From CAZRNB01 sp964601355 (GTDB lineage Bacteria; Planctomycetota; Phycisphaerae; Sedimentisphaerales; Anaerobacaceae), in NCBI GenBank assembly GCA_964601355.1, contig CAZRNB010000037.1, positions 1 through 24,379 of the forward strand: a DNA stretch of 24,379 nt. The letters run 5' to 3'. The notes under the pieces are model-generated. The model was not told the origin of the DNA, made no database searches, and worked only from the letters and a program-made list of their open reading frames with translations. The translations under genes and the position numbers were made by a program. Positions 1-7,276 of the stretch are shown one piece after another (the stretch's first letter is position 1; every line of letters starts with the position of its first letter).

Positions 1-62
1 TGCACAAGGATTTGCTGCGGAGAAGCTTATGGTAAAACCCCTAAGTTTGAGGAGTATCAAAC

Positions 63-90
63 TTGACAATATGTGGTAAAACCTTATAAT
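63..90 (+). promoter_or_regulatory. sigma70-type promoter for the pilT operon
   Basis: A perfect -35 TTGACA (63-68) and a perfect -10 TATAAT (85-90) are separated by 16 bp, predicting a start near 97 and a leader of about 145 nt before pilT. A 7-bp inverted repeat (AAGTTTG 43-49 / CAAACTT 58-64) overlaps the -35. A 10-bp direct repeat TGGTAAAACC occurs at 30-39 and again at 74-83 inside the spacer, so an operator is possible. The promoter reading is from sequence match alone. Confidence 0.7.
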
Positions 91-196
91 ATAAAGAGGG
101 ATAAGTTATTGTTTTCCCAAATCTTAGATTTCTGTTTTTCTAATGGGACAAAACTTGCTTTACGTTGTATCGTATTATTTGAGGTATATTATGTGT

Positions 197-219
197 GCCG
201 TCGCCGTGCCGGCGACGGC
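197..219 (+). promoter_or_regulatory. GC-rich hairpin in the pilT leader
   Basis: A perfect 9-bp stem GCCGTCGCC/GGCGACGGC (197-205 / 211-219) with a 5-nt loop sits 22 nt before the pilT start codon. It has no T-run after it, so it is not a classic terminator. It could affect ribosome access or mRNA stability. The pilT start itself lacks a clear Shine-Dalgarno sequence. Confidence 0.5.
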
Positions 220-241
220 TAAACTATGAAACCAATCCAAT

Positions 242-1375
242 ATGGGCCCGGAACAACCTATTGATACTTACAAAAAACTTGACGATGAGCCGAAGCTGCA
301 CCGTTTCCTCAGAGCTGCAATCAAGACCCAGGCAAATGACCTGCATCTAAAGGTCGGCCAACCCGCAAAATTACGCCTCTACGGCCAATTGAAAAATACT
401 ACAGGCGAGGCATTAACGGCCGAGCAAATGGAAGAGATGGCCTTCGAGATACTCAGCCCCAGCCAGAAAGAGTCTTTCCTAAAACATGGGACTGTCGATT
501 TTGCACACGAAATCGATGATGAGAACCGCTTCCGAATAAATGTATTTCGCCAACGAGGCATGATTAGTCTTGCGGCAAGGAGGGTAAGCGCGCATGTGCC
601 GTCCTTCGAGGCTCTGCATCTGCCGAGCGTGATAGAAAAAATAGCCGACACCAATCAGGGTCTGGTACTGGTAGTTGGGCCGACCGGCTGCGGTAAAACT
701 ACTACCATCGCAGCAATGATAGATTATATAAACCGCACCCGCTTCTGCCATATAGTAACCATCGAAGACCCTATTGAATATTTATTTAAAGACCAAAAAG
801 CGATAGTGTCGCAGAGAGAGATCGGTCTCGACGTGCTGGACTATGAAGATGCTTTAAGATATCTGATGCGGCAGGACCCGGACGTGGTGTTCATCAGCGA
901 AATGCGAGACGTCAAGACGGTCACAGCCGGCATGAGAGCCGCTGAAACCGGCCATCTGGTCTTCGGAACTTTGCACTCGGCAAACGCGTCGCAGGCTGTC
1001 CACCGTATCTTGGACCTGTTTCCGCCAAACGAGCGAAACCTCGCCAGGCAGACCTTAGCCATAGCACTGCGAGCAATCGTCAGCCAGGTTTTGCTGCCGA
1101 GCATCAAAAAAGGCATCGATAGAATTCCTGCTGTCGAGGTGCTGCTGGCAAATCCGTCCGTCAGAAAGCTGATTTCGGAAGAACGTGAAAGTGACCTTCC
1201 AAGTGTTATACGAAGCGCAAAGCATGAAGGTATGCAGGACCTTACAGACAACCTTTGTGAGCTTATAAACGACGGTTCCATAGACCCCAAAGACGCATAT
1301 AAATACGCGCCGAATAAAGAAGAGCTAAAGATGGCGCTAAAGGGAATCAGAACCACGGCCGAAGGTATTCTATGA
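242..1375 (+). CDS. pilT: PilT-family type IV pilus ATPase
   Basis: A hexameric cytoplasmic ATPase of the PilT/PilU class, which in type IV pili drives pilus retraction. The 377-aa length is slightly above the usual 340-370. The N-terminal PAS-like domain carries the family ANDLHLKVGQPAKLRL stretch (about residues 31-46). The core has an intact Walker A GPTGCGKT (146-153), Asp box TIEDPIEY (173-180), Walker B DPDVVFISEMRD (212-223) and His box TLHSAN (243-248). The C-terminal segment near 303-313 resembles the PilT AIRNLIRE region. ATG 242 is used; no good ribosome site precedes it, and a 12-codon ORF starting at 226 overlaps it out of frame. It is 30 bp upstream of a degenerate GspE-like gene and probably in its operon. 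The ATPase class is certain; PilT against PilU cannot be settled here. Confidence 0.93.
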   Translation: MGPEQPIDTYKKLDDEPKLHRFLRAAIKTQANDLHLKVGQPAKLRLYGQLKNTTGEALTAEQMEEMAFEILSPSQKESFLKHGTVDFAHEIDDENRFRINVFRQRGMISLAARRVSAHVPSFEALHLPSVIEKIADTNQGLVLVVGPTGCGKTTTIAAMIDYINRTRFCHIVTIEDPIEYLFKDQKAIVSQREIGLDVLDYEDALRYLMRQDPDVVFISEMRDVKTVTAGMRAAETGHLVFGTLHSANASQAVHRILDLFPPNERNLARQTLAIALRAIVSQVLLPSIKKGIDRIPAVEVLLANPSVRKLISEERESDLPSVIRSAKHEGMQDLTDNLCELINDGSIDPKDAYKYAPNKEELKMALKGIRTTAEGIL

Positions 1376-1405
1376 GAATTTATTAAAGTTTGAAATGGAG
1401 CATTT

Positions 1406-3064
1406 ATGCCAGATTTAGCAGTAATTTACATCCAGTACGGCATCTATTTGTCCATAATCGAATTTGTCATTTTTTTGGTTTTGTTCTTTTTATGGCTGTT
1501 ATTGTTAAACTGGGTTTATTCTGATGCCACTATAATAGAGGTTAAGGTGGTATTCTGGACTGGCCTTATCTTCGGCGCCGGCGCTGCGGCGACGATAGTC
1601 TGGCTGATTTTACCTGCTAAATTTACCATTATTGCATTGGCGTTATACCCCATTGCGATAGGAACGGCAGCTCTTTCTTATATAAAACAGCGTAATACAC
1701 GGTTGTTGGAGGTCGATCGCGTTCTTACAGTCCAGCACTTAAAAGGCCTGCTATCCGAGAAGGATAAAAAAACACACGTCGGAGAGGGTTTTATTTTTAC
1801 AACAGCGAATAACAATGAGGTTCCTGTGCCGCAGCCTAAAACGAGTGAATTTTTCGGCTATAGGTCCGCTTATCAGATGTTGACCGATGCTTTATGGCGA
1901 AGGACAAGCAGTATTACTTTGCTGCCGCAAGCGGAAAATTGTAAGGTCACTTACTACATAGATGGTGCTCAGGTGGAGCAGCCGACAATGTCAAGAGAGC
2001 AGGCGGATTATCTCATTCGATTTTTGAAGCATCTTTCCGATTTGGACATCAATGAAAAACGAAAACCACAAAAAGGAAAATTCAGAACCAGCAAGGACAA
2101 AAAAAATACCGAGTGGGAAGTAACCACGGCAGGCTCCACTGCCGGTGAACAGATTAGAATCAGGCAAGTGTTAAAGGAATATATGGAAAGGCTCTCTGAG
2201 CTTGGTTTGACGCCGGAGCAGTATGAGCAGCTAAATAAATTACGGGAGTTAAAACAGGGTCTTTTCATTGTATCAGGTCCTCTCGTGAGCGGTACAACAA
2301 CCACTCTTTATGCTCTGCTGCGAAATCACGACGCCTTCCTTAACAGTGTGAACACACTTGAAAAAAAACCTTCAGCGGAGATACCGAATGTAATTCAGAA
2401 TGTATTTACACTTAGCGATACAGGCACTACAACGTACGCCAAGAAACTCCAGGCGATAATAAGAATGGGGCCGGATATTGTTGGTGTTGCCGACTGCGAG
2501 GATGCTCAGACGGCTCGGTTGGCATGTGCAACCGCAAAAGATGGTAAAATTGTATATGTTGTGCTCAAGGCAGAAAGCGTATTACAGGCTGTTGGTATAT
2601 GGATGAAATTAGTCGGTGACAGAAACCTCATAGCCGAAACTCTTCTTGGCGTAAGTAATCAAAGATTGATTCGAAAACTTTGCGATGAGTGCAAACAGGC
2701 ATACGCGCCCGACAAAGAGCTTCTGCGAAAATTTAATCTTCCTGCCGAAAAGGTTAAAGTGCTCTACCGTCCCGGTAAGGTCATCTATGATAAGCGCGGA
2801 AAAGCCAGAACTTGTGAAAAGTGCCAGGAATCGGGTTTTGTCGGCAGAACGGCTATATTTGAAACAATCCTGATAAACGATGATCTTAGAGAGAGCATAA
2901 AGAATGTAAAGTCATTGTCGGACTTGGGAACGCAATTTCGACGTGCTAAAATGCTTTATTTGCAGGAACAGGCGATTAAGAAAGTTATTATCGGCACGAT
3001 GTCGGTGAACGAAATGATCAGAGTGCTTTCAGCATCTAAAGACCGAAAAACTAAACAACAATAA
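1406..3064 (+). CDS. membrane-anchored GspE/PilB-like protein with degenerate ATPase motifs
   Basis: A 552-aa homologue of the secretion/pilus assembly ATPases GspE/PilB that looks catalytically dead. Residues about 12-95 form two to four hydrophobic membrane segments, unusual for this normally soluble family. The C-terminal half follows the GspE fold, but Walker A reads GPLVSGTT (291-298), losing the second Gly and the Lys. The Asp box is TLEKKPS (317-323). Walker B is GPDIVGVADCED (355-366) instead of DPDxxxxGExRD. The His-box Thr-Leu-His is Val-Leu-Lys (386-388). The four zinc-finger cysteines are kept (C426xxC429, C470xxC473), as is the VGRTAIFE motif, so this is not a decaying gene. Start ATG 1406 has GGAG 7 nt upstream. 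It follows the intact pilT by 30 bp. A structural or regulatory partner role in a pilus/T2S motor is inference. Confidence 0.85.
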   Translation: MPDLAVIYIQYGIYLSIIEFVIFLVLFFLWLLLLNWVYSDATIIEVKVVFWTGLIFGAGAAATIVWLILPAKFTIIALALYPIAIGTAALSYIKQRNTRLLEVDRVLTVQHLKGLLSEKDKKTHVGEGFIFTTANNNEVPVPQPKTSEFFGYRSAYQMLTDALWRRTSSITLLPQAENCKVTYYIDGAQVEQPTMSREQADYLIRFLKHLSDLDINEKRKPQKGKFRTSKDKKNTEWEVTTAGSTAGEQIRIRQVLKEYMERLSELGLTPEQYEQLNKLRELKQGLFIVSGPLVSGTTTTLYALLRNHDAFLNSVNTLEKKPSAEIPNVIQNVFTLSDTGTTTYAKKLQAIIRMGPDIVGVADCEDAQTARLACATAKDGKIVYVVLKAESVLQAVGIWMKLVGDRNLIAETLLGVSNQRLIRKLCDECKQAYAPDKELLRKFNLPAEKVKVLYRPGKVIYDKRGKARTCEKCQESGFVGRTAIFETILINDDLRESIKNVKSLSDLGTQFRRAKMLYLQEQAIKKVIIGTMSVNEMIRVLSASKDRKTKQQ

Positions 3065-3080
3065 TTATAGGAAAGTAAGG

Positions 3081-3225
3081 AAATCAGGTTATCAGTAAAT
3101 CAGGACGCAGGAAATCAGGAAAACAGGATACCAGGAAAAATAGAATTTACCAAAGGAGGTATCTTCTGATATCCTGATAATCTGATGTTCACTTCCTGAT
3201 GAACTGATAATCCGATAACCTGAAG
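3081..3225. repeat. degenerate ATCAGG/CCTGAT inverted repeat
   Basis: The left arm (3081-3141) repeats short ATCAGG/CAGGA units; the right arm (3163-3225) repeats the complementary CCTGAT units. The outer ends match perfectly over TCAGGTTATC (3084-3093) and GATAACCTGA (3214-3223). The whole could fold into one long imperfect hairpin between the GspE-like and CvpA-like genes. The same unit family recurs at about 22388-22445. Confidence 0.7.
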
Positions 3226-3267
3226 TCCCAGAGCGGTGTCCCAACACCCAAAAATGGAGAAATACTA

Positions 3268-3861
3268 ATGGATGGCTCAATTATATTGTTAGCAATAGTG
3301 TTAATCATGGCAGGCTGTGCCGTTTTTCTGTTTCTAAAGGGTACATTTATTAGAGCATTTGCTACGGCTATAACTGCTGTTTGCTCAAGCGCGGTTGCGC
3401 TTGGTTTTTTCGGCATCTTGGCAAATACTCTGGTCAACCTCGGCGGCGGCAGCTCTTTGCTAACGAGATGGGCGGAACCACTTTGCTTCATTTTATTGTT
3501 CATTGTGGCTTTTGCTGTTATGCAGACGGTCGTCAATCTGCTGACTAAGCGACCGATTGATTTGGGGCTTTGGCCTGAGCGTATCGGGCGAGCTGCTTGC
3601 GGTGCCTTCTTGGGCTTTACTTTGTCCCGCGTACTATTTGCAGCTCTTATTATGACTTTTTTGCCCAGTCTGCAGACAAACAGCCTCGGGAAATATCTTG
3701 GTTATAAGGGGATCAATCCTCCAAAACAGACCCAGCCGAAACAAACTGAAAGGTCATCTGCGAAGCGTGAAGCTGGCCCCCAAAAGGAGTCAAAAAAAAC
3801 TCCTAAGGAGGGGAAGCTCAGCGATACAAGCAAGTCAGTCTTAGGTCCTGATTTTGAATAA
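3268..3861 (+). CDS. CvpA-like integral membrane protein
   Basis: A 197-aa protein with four hydrophobic segments at about residues 4-24, 28-55, 68-92 and 105-132. The fourth begins with ERIGRAACGAFLGFTLSR, resembling the Arg-Gly-Ala-Gly pattern of the last helix in the CvpA family (colicin V production / envelope-integrity membrane proteins). The last 45 residues are a hydrophilic Lys/Gln-rich tail, which the family often lacks. ATG 3268 has GGAG about 10 nt upstream. It lies about 200 bp behind the GspE-like gene across a repeat, so co-transcription is possible but unproven. The four-helix membrane topology is clear; the CvpA assignment is moderate and based on pattern resemblance. Confidence 0.6.
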   Translation: MDGSIILLAIVLIMAGCAVFLFLKGTFIRAFATAITAVCSSAVALGFFGILANTLVNLGGGSSLLTRWAEPLCFILLFIVAFAVMQTVVNLLTKRPIDLGLWPERIGRAACGAFLGFTLSRVLFAALIMTFLPSLQTNSLGKYLGYKGINPPKQTQPKQTERSSAKREAGPQKESKKTPKEGKLSDTSKSVLGPDFE

Positions 3862-3876
3862 TAGTGCTGGAATTGC

Positions 3877-3947
3877 CGATTTGCGATTGCCGAATTACGT
3901 CCATTCTCCGTAGCACTGCGAAGGATGAAATTGAAAATCGCAAATCG
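3877..3947. repeat. inverted repeat with CGATTTGCGATT arms
   Basis: A perfect 12-bp inverted repeat (3877-3888 / 3936-3947) lies just after the CvpA-like stop codon, with further partial matching outside. It looks like a short dispersed palindrome rather than a terminator because no T-run follows it. Confidence 0.55.
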
Positions 3948-3973
3948 TAAATTGAAAATCAAACTAACGGGGC

Positions 3974-4123
3974 TTAGCTGCAAAAAGCCAATTCTTCGAG
4001 GTCAAGCTCCATTAAGTTCTCAAGGTAAGCATTCAACTCTTCTTCGGAAAACTTGGCGAGAAACTCGGGCTTGGCACTTTTGTTAATCTCGCAAATGCAG
4101 TCTATCAACTCCCTTTTATCCAT
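3974..4123 (-). CDS. 49-aa acidic hypothetical protein
   Basis: A short ORF reading MDKRELIDCICEINKSAKPE and onward, with an acidic helical second half rich in EELN...LMELDLEEL. An AAGGA sequence lies 8 nt before ATG 4123; an in-frame ATG at 4132 has the same AAGG directly against it, so 4123 is the better start. Composition is strongly protein-like (amphipathic helices, Glu/Leu rich, no rare-codon clutter). I do not recognise a named family. It is convergent with the CvpA-like gene and divergent from the small ORF at 4257. The function is unknown; it may be a small adaptor or a toxin/antitoxin-sized protein, but nothing shows this. Confidence 0.6.
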   Translation of the reverse strand: MDKRELIDCICEINKSAKPEFLAKFSEEELNAYLENLMELDLEELAFCS

Positions 4124-4256
4124 ATTAGACATCCTTAATAACCGAAATAACCGAAATTGATGCTGGATCCTCGATACTTGTCGAGCATCGAGTATTAACG
4201 TCCGAAATATCGTCAGATAACGCTTCTTTTCTTTAACCGACTAAATAAGGGATTAA

Positions 4257-4400
4257 GTGACGACCTATAACATAAGCTACCATATAGCGGACAATCTCGG
4301 CGAAGAGCCACAATATATAGCCCCTTATGGCGATCTATCTCCTTTGCCGGCTGAACTGTCCAATAAAATCATTTTTGACGAAAGCAAAAACGAGCTATAA
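4257..4400 (+). CDS. possible 47-aa small protein, GTG start
   Basis: An ORF reading MTTYNISYHIADNLGEEPQY then IAPYGDLSPLPAELSN and ending NEL. The start is GTG 4257 with AAGGGA about 4 nt before it, and an in-frame TAA directly precedes the GTG, so no longer form exists. The composition looks protein-like. It could equally be a fragment of a larger lost gene. I recognise no family. A T-rich stretch (about 4411-4426) follows. Its status as a gene is uncertain. Confidence 0.4.
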   Translation: MTTYNISYHIADNLGEEPQYIAPYGDLSPLPAELSNKIIFDESKNEL

Positions 4401-4495
4401 AAAATTACACAATTTTTTCTTTTTTCATTCTTCCAATGATTTTGCCTGGGATTTTTTATGAGCCTTTGACGGGATCCTTTAATAAACAGTCGGAT

Positions 4496-4525
4496 AAAAA
4501 AGGGCGTAAGCTTAATACTTACGCT
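4496..4525 (-). terminator. Rho-independent terminator of the beta-propeller/dockerin gene
   Basis: On the minus strand a 7-bp stem GCGTAAG/CTTACGC (4504-4510 / 4518-4524) is followed by CCC and a run of six T. It lies about 30 bp after the stop codon of the gene at 4556-7015. Confidence 0.75.
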
Positions 4526-4555
4526 CATTGATTGTGGCAGAAACGAATGACTACT

Positions 4556-7015
4556 CTAATTACAATCCGGTGCCGTGCACTGGAGCCAATGACTTGCCAT
4601 TAGTGCAATGTCCGCAAAGTCAACCTTGCAGTCCTTGTTTGCATCGCCTGGCGGATAAGGATGGTCTGAGTCGCCACAGCAGGGTGAAAGTATGGCAGTT
4701 AGGTCATAAAGCACGGGCGAAGCTCCTTCCGAGGAGCTTTCGAACGTCACGTCGATCTCAAAGTAGCGGCCGCGTGAAATTCTACGTGGCCCTTTGCCAT
4801 TACAGATCTGTTCCCAATCCGACCATGTGTTGCTATTATTGGAGCTCCGCACCTTTACATTAATAAATGTGCCATTTGGCTCATCGCAGGTCCATGAGAC
4901 CACACCAAGTTGTGATTCGAAAGCCCCTGCATCATGAGAAACCTTCCATGTGCCTATATGAGAGGTGTAGGTACGTGATACTATGCCGGTCATGTCACTA
5001 TAGCCGTAATGCTGCGTACCGGTAATTATCTTGGTCAAATCAATCTGGTTGGTGGTTGGATCGATTCTGAAGATATAGCCGTCACCAAGGCAAACCACCC
5101 AGACTTTCCCGTCACTGTCAACTGCTACGCCTGTCGGCGTATGGCCGACGTATATTGTATTCTTCAAGTTACCCTGATTATCGTATCGTGATACCAGGCT
5201 GGACTCGGAGTCCGCAGTCCAGATATCGCCGTCGTCGGTACACGCTACTCCTCTGGAGCTGTAACCGCCGGCCTTGGTCCATAGAAGTGTGCGAGTAAGA
5301 GTATCTATACATGAAAGTTTTTTATCTTCCCATCCTGATATAAACAGATGTCCCTTTCCATCTATGCCTAAGCCGTAAACATAATGGCTTAGCTCAATAG
5401 TTTTAAACGAAAAGTTCGCCGGGTCTAACCAAAGAACATGGTTCTTGTCTCGCCCTGAGGACCATAGAATGCCGTTTTCATCAACAACGGCTCCATAAGG
5501 TGCGTGATTAGTAGAAGACAAATTAATTATATTCAATATTTGTCCGGTACGTCCATCAATGTAGTAGTAAGTCTTTGTACCATAGCATCCGGCCCAAATG
5601 TTGTTTTTGTTATCCACGCCAATACCTCGCGGGCCGGGATTCCAATCCTCATCTGCATACGTCTCCTGGTATTGACCTGGTATGTATGTTTTTTCTTTTC
5701 CAGGCACGAGCACAATTTCATAAATGACACATTCATCGCTTGCCCAGGGGAGGATTTCATTTCCTGTTATTTGACCATCGCCGTTGATGTCGCTGGATGT
5801 CTCAATTGTACCGTTGTGGTTGCGATCCATATACTGGCCGTTCTCAAATAGGCCTATTTTCACAACAGTCCCGCTACGACGGTTACCTACCCAGCAATTA
5901 CCATTCAGGTCAACAGTAGTTCTCGAAGGATTACCGTTGAGATACGCGGGTCCCGTTCGATATCTGGCCAGCTCTCTGCCGTTTCTTGTGTCAACTTTGG
6001 AGACTGAGCCTTCATTTGAGTTAGGTACCCAGATAAATGGCAGCGTCACTGACTGCTTTAAAAGCTGCAACTGATCGGCCACAGTCTCGTGCTCTACACC
6101 CACCAGTGTCCCCAGGTCAAAGTCATCATTCGCCGTGTACACGGCATTATAAGGTGGGCCGGCACTTTGGTTCGTTATATGTGCCGATGTAAAGCTCCAA
6201 ATATTACCTGTGTATATTGTATTGCCATCAGCCTCGATTTCATCAACGCGCCAGTAATAAATGGTGTCTGGATTCAAACCAGGAGCGTACCAGTAAATAG
6301 GAAATTCCTGGCGACCCTGATATTCTGCAGGACCTAATGTAGGATTAGTGCCTAAATATACATTGTGGTAGACCGCAGTCACTCCTGATGTCCACTGAAG
6401 CAGCGATGTGGTCACATTTGCTGCGCCATCGGCAGGTTTTGGTTCGGAAGCGAGTGACCGTGGATTTACTTGAACAAGAGTAAGACGCACATTATCCAAA
6501 CCGAGCTTGTTGTAAGTTTCAAGAGTTGTATTGTCGAATTCGATGCCGATTTTATGGCCGATAGATGCTGGAAAATCATTGGCTGTAAATAACAATGTGT
6601 ACTCCGTCATTTCGTTGGTAAGGATTGATTGATTTGTCGCGGCGTAAATTGGGATGCCGCCATCATCATAATAGATATTCATCTTTAAAATCGCAGTACC
6701 GTGGTTATTTTTTGCATCTACTTTCAGCTCAAAAATTTCACCGTCAATAATCGTGTGCTCCGTCAACTGCCAAACCGAGGGGTCATTGCCTGTTAAGAAA
6801 CCGGACCATATCCCGTCGGTGGCTCCCCATCCCGTTTCTACGCCTGAATTACTGGCTACCGAATCGCTGCTCCAGCCGGGGACATTTTCCCAATTCTTCT
6901 GTTGTGTTGTGCCGGGCAGCTCAAAGCTGAAATTTTTAACCGTGATCGGCACAACTGCTCCTGCCAAGGTATTTAAAAGCATAGGCATTATTGCAACTAA
7001 TAGTAACTTTTTCAT
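4556..7015 (-). CDS. secreted beta-propeller protein with Fn3-like and dockerin-like domains
   Basis: An 819-aa exported multidomain protein. Residues 1-20 are a signal peptide (MKKLLLVAIM... AGA). Residues about 23-182 form a jelly-roll-like beta-sandwich, often carbohydrate-binding in such proteins. Residues about 190-277 are an Fn3-like module of the planctomycete HNVYLGT...YYWRVDEI type. About 325-670 hold repeated blades (GVDNKNNIWAGC, AVVDENGILWSSG, GIDGKGHLFISG, AVDSDGKVWVVC), matching NHL/Vgb-type six- or seven-bladed propellers. About 395-420 hold a Ca-loop-like DRNHNGTIE...DINGDGQIT insertion. About 675-775 are a further beta-sandwich. Residues 789-812 (PPGDANKDCKVDFADIALMA) are a single dockerin-like repeat. 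ATG 7015 has AAGGTG 8 nt upstream. It is divergent from the gene at 7277. The substrate and enzyme activity, if any, are unknown. Confidence 0.88.
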   Translation of the reverse strand: MKKLLLVAIMPMLLNTLAGAVVPITVKNFSFELPGTTQQKNWENVPGWSSDSVASNSGVETGWGATDGIWSGFLTGNDPSVWQLTEHTIIDGEIFELKVDAKNNHGTAILKMNIYYDDGGIPIYAATNQSILTNEMTEYTLLFTANDFPASIGHKIGIEFDNTTLETYNKLGLDNVRLTLVQVNPRSLASEPKPADGAANVTTSLLQWTSGVTAVYHNVYLGTNPTLGPAEYQGRQEFPIYWYAPGLNPDTIYYWRVDEIEADGNTIYTGNIWSFTSAHITNQSAGPPYNAVYTANDDFDLGTLVGVEHETVADQLQLLKQSVTLPFIWVPNSNEGSVSKVDTRNGRELARYRTGPAYLNGNPSRTTVDLNGNCWVGNRRSGTVVKIGLFENGQYMDRNHNGTIETSSDINGDGQITGNEILPWASDECVIYEIVLVPGKEKTYIPGQYQETYADEDWNPGPRGIGVDNKNNIWAGCYGTKTYYYIDGRTGQILNIINLSSTNHAPYGAVVDENGILWSSGRDKNHVLWLDPANFSFKTIELSHYVYGLGIDGKGHLFISGWEDKKLSCIDTLTRTLLWTKAGGYSSRGVACTDDGDIWTADSESSLVSRYDNQGNLKNTIYVGHTPTGVAVDSDGKVWVVCLGDGYIFRIDPTTNQIDLTKIITGTQHYGYSDMTGIVSRTYTSHIGTWKVSHDAGAFESQLGVVSWTCDEPNGTFINVKVRSSNNSNTWSDWEQICNGKGPRRISRGRYFEIDVTFESSSEGASPVLYDLTAILSPCCGDSDHPYPPGDANKDCKVDFADIALMASHWLQCTAPDCN

Positions 7016-7276
7016 CTTATCAGCACCTTACACAATATTAACCATGTCCTCTGGCATCAAAACCAATCATCACCTCAAGGAGTGTATATCCGCATTTCTA
7101 TCTAATCTATTTATACTATATTACCGACCTTCCCTTCAAGAAGAATCTGTAGATTTTATACCTTTATAGATCAATGGTCTTTTAGATAATATGCTAAAAA
7201 ATCGGTTAAAATTCTGGAAAAAATCATTAAATTTGATACAATTTTAAAAAGAAAATCAAGGTTCTTGGGAGAAATA

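Noticed and set aside
3081..3225. CRISPR array
   Set aside because: Units are only 6-10 bp, spacing is irregular, and arms are in opposite orientations; no cas genes are in the window.
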